A stretch of 64,000 bases of DNA, taken from contig JAPNXP010000014.1 of assembly GCA_028753945.1 (NCBI GenBank), forward strand, positions 1,364,001 to 1,428,000. The letters are read 5' to 3'. The notes under the pieces were generated by a model. The model worked only from the letters and a program-made list of their open reading frames with translations. It was not told the origin of the DNA and ran no database searches. Source of the stretch: Hexactinellida sp. DTS-2022 (lineage: Eukaryota; Porifera; Hexactinellida). The translations under genes and the position numbers were made by a program. Below are positions 22,565 through 34,100 of this stretch, in pieces. How positions within the stretch are numbered: the stretch's first letter is position 1; each line of letters begins with the position of its first letter.

Positions 22565-22989
22565 CAGTTCTAATTAGCATAAATTTCAATAATACAAGCG
22601 CTGATTAGTATTTCCCAATTAATTTTTTTTGTCCTTATACGTATATACCTATGGCTAGGGCCCACGGATAAATGCTTAGGAATGCACATCCCTACTCTGA
22701 AACAATAGCATTACTGTTATGTGGGTCACTAGCAGTACCTAAATATTGCCCAATTATTCCCCGTAATATAATCAACCTGTGTATAGGGCCTTTGAATTTT
22801 AAGTAATGCTCAAGGGGTAGGTGTTACAGCCCGTCCTTTTTATAAAGAAATGGCAAAAGCGTGATGTAGAGAGGGGGTAAATAACTTTTGCTATTTTTTC
22901 GTTAAATAACCGACAGTTTTTTTATAGGCGCCTAGATTCAGTTTGAGCTCAATCATGCACATAAATTACTCAATTTGCATTACCCCTAT

Positions 22990-23400
22990 TGGAGTACAAT
23001 CGGCATTTAATTTGAAAAGGCATGTGTTTGAATACAAGCGAGGGCCGCAGGCCCGAGTGCAAGTTGTAAGAACGCGCGTAGCGGGACGAGGAGCTTGTGT
23101 ATATTAAAATGCGATGAATTTTTTTGTTTATTTGTTTGTTCGAATTGATTGAGGAACTGATAAGATCTACAGACTTGAAATTTGGCATGGGGGTGGGGAA
23201 TACCGTATCTAGAAACATGTTTGAATATCTAAGAAAAATATTCACATCTTTCATCCCAAAAGGTGACAAAATCATAAACCAATTAAATTCGAGATTTGTC
23301 CCAGTATGGATTAGCAGCTAGCAAGGCATTCAATTAATCTATCAGTTGCTAAGTGCACATTATATAATGCCTATCTGAGACTTCAATTTAATTGGGCGCG
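22990..23400 (+). mobile_element. Helitron end and 5' region fragment
   Basis: GC-rich end sequence (GGGCCGCAGGCCC, GCGCGTAGCGGGACGAGG) is followed by TATATTAAAATGCGATG, a TTTG repeat and GAATTGATTGAGGAACTG. This matches 10838-11160, the 5' region of the large Helitron. It stops at the J-family repeat. Confidence 0.6.
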
Positions 23401-23407
23401 AGAAAGA

Positions 23408-24303
23408 AAATCCAAAATTGCAGCCTGTGCCGACGCATGTTCCTTTGGTGGCACTATTTTGGTGGTGGTTTATTGATAGTGCCTCCAAAGGAACATGCTG
23501 TCGTCGGCACAGCTGCAATTTTGGATTTTTTTCGCCATGTCATCATCAACGCCTCATGGTGTGAAGAACCATTTGTTAATTGGTCCGAGTCACAAGGAGC
23601 GGTAGATAAATTTGAAGTTTGTTTCTATCATAAACCATCTTGAGTTTAATGCCATTCATTCATTATGTATTGATAATAAATTATATTATTTGTTATTTAT
23701 TTTATCAATGTTATCCACGGTGAGTTGAGTAAAGTCAACAAATTCCATATATTATTTTATTTATTTAATCCATTGTATAGTAATACTACAATTAAATAGA
23801 AGCCAGCTCGAATTCACAAGTTAAAATCAATATAATTATCGCAAGTTGAAACAATAGTGAAAGATTTAACAAGTTAAACCAATAAATTAATTACAAGTTG
23901 AAACAATAGAATTAGATTTAACACTTTCAATTGAACTGAAGTGTTAGTAAACAAAGGAAACTTGCAACTCTATTGTGGCACTAACGGAACCAAATTTAAA
24001 AATTCGTGCACTGTGAAAAGGTGTGGAATTTAATTCTCCATCGAATGCATCTAAATTAAATATTCGCGCGCACTATTTATTGTTCTTTTTCTAACATTAA
24101 ACAGATGCAAAAATGTGGCCAAAAATTTGTAAAAAAAATCGTGACCCCAGGTGCACATCTGTAACCCATGAGACACCTGTCCTGAAATTTCAGTTCTTAG
24201 TAAATATAACTCTGTTCTGTGGAGAGGGTACGGAAGGATAATAATATACCAAAGCACTAAGATTAGAACTGGGCCACTATACTATAGTATAGTCGGCACA
24301 GTA
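23408..24303 (+). repeat. J-family repeat, copy at 23 kb
   Basis: It opens with a roughly 120-bp hairpin (GCAGCCTGTGCCGACGCATG...GCACAGCTGCAATTTTGG). It ends with GGGCCACTATACTATAGTATAGTCGGCACAGTAA, given here in pieces: the core is the 16-bp palindrome CTATACTATAGTATAG. Related copies: 31750-33360, 45722-47387, 53363-53915. Terminal GTGCCGAC/GTCGGCAC suggest a TIR transposon; no transposase. Confidence 0.6.
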
Positions 24304-24309
24304 AATATT

Positions 24310-26190
24310 ATAATAGATCCAAACAATTATTTTTATTTTTACATGTTGTTTCGATGTAACAACATAAGTTGTAGACGCTTGGCAGTTTCCACCGAAATAA
24401 TGGGATATCGTATCATATATTATTAATTAATCTATTATTTAATAAATAAATAATATGAAATCAAATTAGTTTACAATAATCGTAATCTTTTGCTATCTGT
24501 CAGCTCATTCAGTTTGACTAACACATCTTATTAGTCATAATATAAATATAATTTATTATTTTACTTCTATTACTTAAACTTCAAAAATATCTGACAGATC
24601 TTTTGCACTGCAGGATGCCTCGGAAAACTAAACGTGGCCGAAAATGCGATATACTTTAGACTGATTCTACTTAGGCAGTTTCTATTGTATATACAGGGGA
24701 GTGTGGGTGTAACTTCTTGGTTTTACCGACGAATATACACTGCTTTATACATGGAGGCAGATAGATCATTTATTTAATTTTATTCCACCATGAACCTTAA
24801 CAAGAAATTACTCATAAATCCATCAGTTTACCAAAATATCTATATTTGTTTACATTTAGAAATAAAAACAAATTTAAATCGTATCTTCTGTTTAATAAAC
24901 AATCGTTATTAGTTGATTGGGATATACGAGGCTCCCGAAGGGTGCCTTTTGCGGACACGAAGTGTTCGCACCTGCGTAGCGCAAGCAAGGGAAGCGTGAT
25001 TGTTGATTTATTAGAGTTATTGATTATTAAGTTAGTTTGTTAGTTAGTTTTGAGTCAGATTCTTTTTGGGGAAAAAAATGACCGAAGCAATGGGTGCACC
25101 GTGCCGCCGGCGCCCTAGAGCTTAATTTTTTTCGTCACTCCTGAATATTTTTACTTGTCCTGAGTTTTATCTTGGCTTTTTCGTTAATCTTACTAGTTAT
25201 ACTATCTAGCTCATAATTAACCATAGAAGAGACTATTAAATTCCAAGAAATTAGTCGCAAGGGACCCAATAATTTAGCAGAAGCCATCAATAATGACTCA
25301 GAAAGAGATGCTGTGAGGCTGATAGCGATATTGACGAACTTCGATTATATAGTTGTACCAAGGTCTATCCAGGCGTGCTGGGCGCGCCTAAAGGAGCGTA
25401 ATTTGGCAAGATTTTTATCTAGGCGTACAAAAATCGATTCTAGGCCTACAATATCGAGAGTTGCTGCCATAGACTTAATACAAGATGACTAATCTAGGCG
25501 TACAAAATTAAAACTGAACGAGCTCTAACAAAATATAGGAGCGGTAATTATTTCCTGGATGAAAGCCTGAGTTGTACAACATTCAGTTGATAAATAGACA
25601 CAAATTATAGAACCTAAATCTTCTGCATATTTTGTTGATATTAGGTGTTAGAAATCTATCAATATCCAATATCCATGGATATCCACAAAAATGGTCTGGA
25701 TATGGATATGGATGCGATTTTTCACCTCCACGGCAAGCCTGATCTATTCACAATTATTTGCCATTTTTCAATGAATTAGTACGCATTTAGTTATAAAAAT
25801 TAAAACCACATAATATAAAGTTGTGGTGGGTTTTTCTGTTCAATCGTAATTCGAAATACTACATATTTGGTAACCTACTACTACTGTTCCGTCCCGAAAT
25901 TGGGTATCTGGATTTTCCGGGACTGTCCCGTCACGTTCCCAAAATTAGGCATACCCAATAAGAGAGGAATATAATCTGGGCTAGAGGGGGTATATTTTGG
26001 ACTAGCCCACTTCATATCCGGAATGTTTTAGGCTAGGAGCCTAGGACAGAATATATCCTTGGTATATTCTGTCCTATGCCAGATTATACCCGGGTATATA
26101 CTGGTGGGGGGTCATCTGGGCTGCTACACCGGCATCCATTGTATTATGATTTGAAAATTGTTCAATACTAATTTAAACTTTTGTTCTATT
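24310..26190. other. Long non-coding stretch
   Basis: AT-rich. 24929-24990 is a GC-rich Helitron-end-like piece (GAGGCTCCCGAAGGG). 25370-25510 repeats TCTAGGCGTAC words also seen at 35030-35075. 26030-26100 has palindromic GGCTAGGAGCC. No supported gene. Confidence 0.4.
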
Positions 26191-26191
26191 T

Positions 26192-26760
26192 ATGCTAAGT
26201 ACCTATCTAATATTTTCTGAGTATATAGTAGAAACTTCATTGCTTAGTAGGATATTTGGTCTCCAAACCACTGATATTAAATTTCCCATTTTAATATGCT
26301 TAAAATCATCCGATATAAGTACGGAGAACTATACATACTATAGTAGTGCTTTATTCAATAGATTTGAATACAGCTCTGGTAGTATAAGCTATACATTCGT
26401 GGCTGGGAATTGCAATCCAATGAATAATCGTATTGACTATGTGAAGGCCCTTGATAAGTTGATTGGCGTGGTAGCAATGAGCAGTTGTTATCATAATATC
26501 ACACCATGGCCACAATGTGAGGGAATAGAGCAATTCGAGGCTATAACATCCATCTTGCATTTGAAGATGGCGACTCACCAAATTTTGTCACTTACAAAAT
26601 CTACCAAGCATTTGAGGCTGGAGCACTGCCTGTATGGATGGGCACTCGAGACATTCCATAGGCTGTGCCTATACGTTGGGCTCTACAGAATGGTTGGGAA
26701 TGGGACCAAATAAGCAAGTATCTATTATTCATGAAGGTACTCGATTTAATATTGTGAAAA
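26192..26760 (+). pseudogene. Alpha-1,3-fucosyltransferase-like (GT10) fragment
   Basis: Two family blocks are visible. NCNPMNNRIDYVKAL (about 26409-26455) matches the NxR..YV block of GT10. After a frame change near 26530, NIHLAFEDGDSPNFVTYKIY and then QAFEAGALPVWMG match the conserved donor-binding region (FEN..Y.TEK...A..AG..PV). An in-frame TAG follows at about 26655, and the N-terminal half of the enzyme and its membrane anchor are not evident. GT10 enzymes add fucose to glycans in the Golgi; this copy looks dead. Confidence 0.65.
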
Positions 26761-26913
26761 GAAAACTCCAATGGAAAATAGCGAAGTGAAAACTCCAATT
26801 GGAACAAAATAAATCAAAAATATAGCATACTTAACAACCATCCAGGAACCCAGGTCAGGGAACAAGGATTTATGGAAAATCCAAGGATAGTACCAAAATA
26901 CTGAAATATATCT

Positions 26914-26965
26914 ACGTATATCTATATTATTAAACCCCGATTGTTGTGTGTTTGTCCGAATTTTA
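26914..26965 (+). mobile_element. Helitron-type 5' end fragment
   Basis: ATCTATATTATTAAACC followed by TTGTTGTGTGTTTGTCCG, as at 61283 and inverted at 8560-8606. Confidence 0.4.
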
Positions 26966-27150
26966 TTCAAGTGAGGGAGGGAATAGAAATCGAATTTATA
27001 ATTGAGATAGGCACTAACTTCCGAATGTTATAATGTGTTAAAAACAAGTATGCTGATTTCGAATTAAAAAAATTAATGTAAATATATATTATATATTAAA
27101 AATGCGAGACCGCGCAGCGGTTGAGTTATCCGTCGCGAAGCTATCGAGAC

Positions 27151-28995
27151 CAAGGAATTATCCAGGAGCGAGACGCTCCTTTTGGAGCATGATTTTTGGA
27201 AAATTTGAATTTAGGAGCGCGAAAATTTGGATTCCTCTCCTATACCGTAACATTAATTTGATGATTTAGGCGTATGGAAAGTGGATCAGACGAGGATTAG
27301 GAGCGTATTTACAAATGGCTGTATAATATACTGATCGACCATAGGGCTCGTTACTATATTTACTAGATTCATTTACTCAAAAAGTGAAGATTTTAAATTA
27401 TTTTATTCGACTGTCGAATAAGATATTTAATATATCTAATGAGATATAATTTGTACATGTTCATTAATTAATTAATTAAATAATTATAAGGAAATTCCAA
27501 AAATACTCAAGTTTTCAAAAATTCCCAAATATACTCAACTATACTCAAGTTTTTCCTAATACGTATACTCAAGTTTTATAAGTTTATCCCAAATGTGCTA
27601 AGTTTTATTGGATTATTTATTGAAACTAGCATTGTATTCCAAGCCGAAATATTTATTACTACGTATAACCATAGCATTCTATACTCTAAGGCAATGCCGC
27701 GGTTGAATGGACTTGGACCATGGATGAACTAGTATAGTCAACTAAATATATGCAATGCAATTATTCTTCGAAATAAGTATTCCAAGGTGCTTCTACTTAT
27801 GTAATTGTTTTTTATAAAGGTAGTCATGTACAAGACGCATATTTTGAGGTGCCACTTGGGCGAAATGACGTCACCGTTTTGTCTAATAGGCAAAATATGC
27901 CAAAACTTTGAACGCATGTAAAATGTTCAATTTCGATTTTTCAAACAAATTGCTGTGATTAACCCATCTAGGAGCTATTTTAAAGAATCCAAGGAGGATG
28001 CAGGATTTGTTACAAGTGGGTCGTGATTTTATAAAACAATGGCAACCCTAGTTGGGGTCCTGAGGGGCGAGGTAATCCCCCAGGGCGGTCTTGGGGCGGA
28101 TCCCCTGGAATGCTGATACAATACTATAGTGCCACTATCCCAATTTCCAATACATTACCAGTGTGACTTAATAGGTTATTCTAGACATTTCGAAATTCAA
28201 GGGGCCATATGACACATTGTACCACAAAGAGTGGACATCTAACTAACCAAATAAGTTATATCAGTCCTGGCCCACTACATAGTAGTCGGCACAGTAAAAC
28301 TATGCACTAACTTTTCTAGTCACATAAAATGATTTCTAATTCTAAAATGTATACTAATTATTTTTTGGGTTTAACTACACCTCGCGTAATCACTGCCTTA
28401 GAGTATAGAATGCTATGGTATAACCAAATATATCCTTTCTAAAACTTGAGTAGATCTGTGAATTTATTGATAGGTTGAGTAGATTCGGAATTTCTTGACA
28501 AAAACTTGAGCAGAATTGAAATTATTTTGTAAACTTGAGTAGATTCGGAAAGATCTAGATTATTTTTGAGTGTCAATAAAAAGTTGAGTATATGTGAAAA
28601 TTTGAAAAACTTGAGTATGATTTGATTGGGTTATTAATATTAAATAATTAACCCTACAAATAATTACTCCCAAAATTGAATATTTCAGCAGCTTCAGTAT
28701 TGGGCATTTTAGCAAACAGGAAATAGTTAGCGATACTTGGCTGTATTGAGCCATCGTCAAAATGCCTTTTAGACATTCTCGGAGAGCAGGTTGGACACTA
28801 ACACCTGTAAGCAGTGTTTTATACAGCCGTTTGTAAATACGCTCCTAATCCTGGTCTGATACAATTTTCATACGCCTAAATCACAAATTTATGTAACGGT
28901 ATAGGAAAGGATTCTAAATTTTCGCGCTCCTAAATTCAAATTTTACAAAAATCATACTCCAAAAGGAGCGTCTCGCGCTCCTGGATAATTCCTTG
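27151..28995. mobile_element. 1.8-kb inverted-repeat element with nested insertions
   Basis: Arms of about 175 bp (27151-27325 and 28822-28995) start CAAGGAATTATCCAGGAGCG and carry AGGAGCG words. Between them are ACTTGAGTA-rich repeats (27500-27600, 28432-28640) and a nested FB2. No target duplication recognised. Confidence 0.6.
27669..28418. mobile_element. Type-2 foldback element (FB2), deleted copy
   Basis: Ends CCATAGCATTCTATAC and inverse with 5-bp duplication TATAA (27664-27668, 28419-28423). The left arm matches 60148-60460, but most of the right arm is lost. Confidence 0.75.
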
Positions 28996-29456
28996 CCTGT
29001 AAGGTATATAGCAAGTAACTACAATACTAACAAATAAGGTTTATGCAATTGAATGAGAAATTCAATAATGTGCATTATAGTAAATTGATAATTCGATCCA
29101 AAATCCACCCGGGCCGCCGGGGCTACTTCTACGCCTATGCGGCCGGACAACCCTCTCTTTTAATTGGTGTGTGGTTTGTCACCTTTTTGGGAGGGATTAT
29201 GTAAATATTTTCTTAAATATTTAAATTACTTTCCAGATAAAATAGAATGTCGCCATTCCCTTACAAAAGTTAATGTCTTTAGCCCTTACCAGTTCCTCAA
29301 TCAATTCTGGTCAAACCAAGATAGTGTTTTAAGAAATAAGCAAACTGAATAATGAGAAGGCTACAAAGCCTAAACTAACACAACTCTTAAAATAGAGTCA
29401 ACTCAACACCTAGCCTAGGCACTACTGAATACTAATAACTAAGAATGAATAGAATG
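28996..29456. other. Region downstream of PSAT1
   Basis: 29180-29320 is a minus-strand copy of Helitron 5' sequence (CAGTTCCTCAATCAATTCTG). No AATAAA is obvious just after the PSAT1 stop. Confidence 0.4.
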
Positions 29457-29738
29457 CTACAGTGACTCCAGATGTGTACTCTCCCTGAACCCAAGCATGA
29501 AGTCTCTTAGACAGACCGTCTCTTCTAGAGATATAGCGTTGAACAGGGACACCCTAAGGCCCCCCACGGACCTGTGTCCCTTCAGAGACAGGAGTCCTCT
29601 GCTCTCCGCTTTCTGCAGGAAGCTGGTCTCCAGGCCGGCGCTGCCGTCCGGCCCTGAGATACGGACAGGAATGTTGATTCGGGAGCGAGACCTCTCCTCC
29701 ACTGGACTCCAGTAGAATCCATTCGACTCATCTATCAC
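29457..29738 (-). CDS. PSAT1: PSAT1 coding exon 4
   Basis: Last 93 codons and TAG; acceptor TCTCAG|GTGATA. Contains SLKGHRSVGGLR, the conserved C-terminal phosphate-binding block. Confidence 0.9.
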   Translation of the reverse strand: MIDESNGFYWSPVEERSRSRINIPVRISGPDGSAGLETSFLQKAESRGLLSLKGHRSVGGLRVSLFNAISLEETVCLRDFMLGFRESTHLESL

Positions 29739-30972
29739 CTGAGAACAGAGACACATGTACACAGGGGTTATATAGGTGCCTGGCCGGCACTTTAGTGACA
29801 GCCAAGAATAGGTTGCAATACGGTTCGATTTAGGTGCCGGCTTGCACTTAATTTAGGTGCCATGCTACTGGCCAAATTCCTCTATAAACTTCTATTTCGG
29901 TCCTATACGAATTTTATAGTGCTATATGACTGAATTATACCGATTATGTATTATGTCTAACACATTATGGGTGCCGTACGAATTTATCTCATTATAAAGT
30001 GCCGGCCCAGAAAATCCTATATAAATCCCTGTATGTACCAGGGTTGGGTTCAATTATAATTGTAATTAATTAATTACGTTTTGTACATAATTGTAATTGT
30101 AATTGTAATTGATTATTGAAAAACTTCGTAATTGTAATTGTAATTGTAATTGAATTTTTTGACATAATTGTAATTGTAATTGGAGTACATAATTGTAATT
30201 GAGGAACTCATGTTTGTTGAGGAAATAAGCACTTACAATAATTATTACATCATTCTACTTAAGTATAATTTGGTTATTTAGTTAGAATAAATATATGCAC
30301 TCGTTAATCACCATATTAATAGGGTAGATCCAAATAATACTTAAGATAACAAACTTTACATTAATTATATTGAAGATATATATGAATATAGCATCAGTTT
30401 TGTAATTGTAATTGGGAGTAACTTCCCAATTATAACTGTAATTATAATTATAATTGGAAATTAAAGTTGCTTGTAATTGTAATTGTAATTATAATTACAA
30501 ATTAAAACTAGTTGTAATTGTAACTGTAATTAAATATAAAAATATAATTGAACCCAACCCTGGTATGTACCCACTGATCCCATTGGTATCAGTTAGGTAG
30601 AGTTGCCAATGGGAATGCAAGTGAGATCTTACTTTGTAGATGATCTCTGACTTCAGTTTGGAGAGTTTCTCCATTTGCAATACTCCGCCGCTCTCCCGTA
30701 TCCACTTTAACACCTCTCCCATCACAAACACATTCCACACGGGGGGCGTGTTGTATACGGACTGGCTGTCGGCCTGGGACCTGTATTCCAGCACCACGGG
30801 GCACATGGGGGAGGGGGCACTGATGAGGTCGTCTCTGACGATAGCGAGGGTAACCCCCGCACAGCCGATGTTCTTCTGAGCCCCCGCGTAGATAACACTA
30901 GCAGGGTGATAACAACAACAACAACAACAACAACAATAACAACAACAGCAACAACAGCAACAACAACAGCAG

Positions 30973-31003
<31 letters not shown>

Positions 31004-31065
31004 AAATAAATAAACAAGAAACAAACAAACAATAAAGCCAACAAACAAACAAATAATACACAACA

Positions 31066-31119
<54 letters not shown>

Positions 31120-34100
31120 GAACAATAATTACAACAACAAACAACAAATAAACAAACAAATAAACACACAAATAAACACACAACAAAACAACAACAAACC
31201 CGAATTTAGAGATATCAACTCTCCGAGTGAATAGGTTGGAGGACATATCTGCTACTATAGTAACGCCCTGTGTATCTGGAATGTGGTTAAACTCTACCCC
31301 ATGCACTGTCTCGTTATCGCAGTAGTACAGATAGCAGGCACCGGGGTCCATGGTCCACTTGTCAGTGGGAGGAATAGAGTTGTGCGTCTCGAGGGGAGGG
31401 AACACTCTGTTTACCTAACAAATAAATACATTTAATTATGTGCTGTAATTAGCAAAAATTAGCAATAAAATTTTATTGTTGTTGTAATTAACAAAGATTA
31501 ATGTCACTTCATGTAAATATGCCGCCTAAATTCAATTAGGAACTACAAATTATACTTTTGACGCTCAGCTATCTATAAATATAACTTTGATATTATAGAA
31601 CCATAATACAGTCAGGTTCTTTTATTATGAACATTCAAGGGACCAAAAATTGTGTTCATAATAGAGAGACTTCATAATAAGCGAACTCAACTTAATACAA
31701 ACCCTATGTAAATTGTTAAATTGGGACTGTAGAGTTTGTTCATAATAAAAAAAATCCAAAATTGCAGCTGTGCCGACGCATGTTCCTTTTGTGGCACTAT
31801 ATTTTGGTGGTGGTTTATTGATAGTGCCTCCAAAGGAACACGCTTGTGGCACAGCTGCAATTTTGGATTTTTTTCGCCATGTCATGAACACCTCATAGTG
31901 TTTAGTCTCATTTAACAAGTTGTACGGGACAAAGGAACCATTGTTGATTTTAAATTATTTCTATCTTGAACCATCTTGGGTTTAATGCCATTCATTCATT
32001 ATGTATAGATAATAAATGATATAAATAGTTAATTATTTTAGCAATGTGAGTTGAGTTGAGTTAAGTAAACAAATTCCCAATTTAATTTAATTTGCTTTAA
32101 TCCATTGAATATTAATACACTGTTAAAAATTGGAAATCAGCATACTTGTTTACTTAGAATGACAAAAGGGATCTAGTTTATATTCCTATTATAACCCCCT
32201 ATCACTCTAATACAATTCGACCACCAAACACGCACACAGACGAATAGTCATTTAATAGATATTCCATTTCATTAATCCATTGTTTGTATATCAGTCATCG
32301 TTTTAAAATTTAAATCAACATACTCGCTTACTTTGAATGACATATGGGATTAAGTTTATATTTCCATTATACGTAAATGCTTTATAACCCCCCCCCCCTA
32401 CACTCTAATACATTTCGGGCACCAAGCACACAAATAGACAAATATTTATACAAATAGATATTCCATCTCATTAATCCATTGTTTGAAAATCAGAAATCGT
32501 TCTGAAATTGAATAACTGTTGAGTGAAATTGAATTTTCATATAGGAGAAAACTTTAATACAACTATTGTACTAGAAATCGATTTATATACTATTGAATCA
32601 AATTGAATTATTCATATAAATAGAATAAATTATTGTAACTATGATATCAGAAATTGATTTGTATAGTAATAGCTATTGAATGTAAATTTATTATTCATAT
32701 ATACTAGAATTCTTTATTGTGATTATAATATCAACAATAACTTGAATCGAAATAACACTGAATCAATTGAATTATTCATAAATAGTAGATCTTCATCGAA
32801 ACCACGAAATAATTGCATAATTGAATATTAATGAGTTTACGATTTTAGAAAGTTAAGGGTGAATTGTGGCAACTTTGAGCCTAATTCTCAGGAAAATGAG
32901 GACGAATTAATAAAATCGTGAAGAGCAATCAGTTTCAAAATACTTTTCTGATACTAATGATTATAAAAATTTTCTGTTATTGCATTTATTTTCTTGTGGG
33001 ACAAAAAAAGCTAAAAGTCCCGTTAAAAATTTTCTCAAGTCGAAATTGAAAAATCAGGCCACGAAGTGCACATTAATCAACAACCAGACACCTATTCTGA
33101 AAATCTCAGAGCTCTAGCACTTATGGTTTAGCCTGGGGAGGCGACACGGAGAAAACAAAAAAAAAACATCCAAGGCACTAAGACCAATACTGGGCCACTA
33201 TACTATAGTATAGTCGGCACAGTAAAAAAACAAAAAAAACATCCAAGGCACTAAGACCAATACTGGGCCACTATACTATAGTATAGTCGGCACAGTAAAA
33301 ACAAACCAAAGCACTAAGACCAATACTGGGCCACTATACTATAGTATAGTCGGCACAGTAAAAATCTTCATATTAAGCAGACGAAATCTTGTTCATAATA
33401 AGCAGACCTGACTGTTTATGTTACCATATAGTGTATCCTCGCATTCAAAAATATACACATACACACACAAATTATGTTGTACTATTACATCTGCATTGCA
33501 TTTGTTGTTGTTGTTGTTGTTGTTGTTTACCTGCTTTCTCAGTGGGTGCAGTCAGGAAAGGGGTTAGTTTCAGTTCTGGTACTAGGGGACCTCGGTCACT
33601 CCCCCCGAATGCAGAACCATGTTTCCTGTCTTGTTGCGCACGGAATAAAAGTGGATTTCATTGGATATCTGGAGTCGGACGTTCCTAGTCAAATCGCCGA
33701 TTCGAAATTAGTCAGAATACGACCCCTCATGGCTTTGCCGCAAATAATAAACAAACTTCCAAGAACGCTAAGATACCTCGCTAAGTTCGCATTCCAGACA
33801 TTCCATTTGCTACTCGTGTTGTTATGCAAGGTACCAAAGAGCCGTTATCTGTTGGTACAGTCGCCCCCAGCGATCCCAACTCTGTTAGTGGCCCTCATAG
33901 CTAGTTACCTTAGAGGGAGTATGGTATGTGTGGACTGGCATAACTACGGCTACACACTAATGGCATTACAGTTGGGAGAAACACACCCCATTGTTAGAAT
34001 AGCGCGTGTACGAACACTTTTTCGCGCGGGCGATACAACATAGTTTCTGTGTAACCCAGGCAATGAGGAATGACCTGAATTATTCTGGGGTGTATCAGCT

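Larger units (their letters stand above)
31609..33414. mobile_element. pogo-like MITE (CAGTCAGGT) split by a J-family repeat
   Basis: Left part 31609-31748 and right part 33362-33414 together make the same 200-bp MITE as 51067-51260. TA precedes it; TT follows where TA is expected. The J repeat sits inside. Confidence 0.75.

Noticed and set aside
30495-31405. Long minus-strand frames rich in Cys, Leu or Val
   Set aside because: They read an AAC/CAA microsatellite in PSAT1 intron 2 joined to real exons; not proteins.
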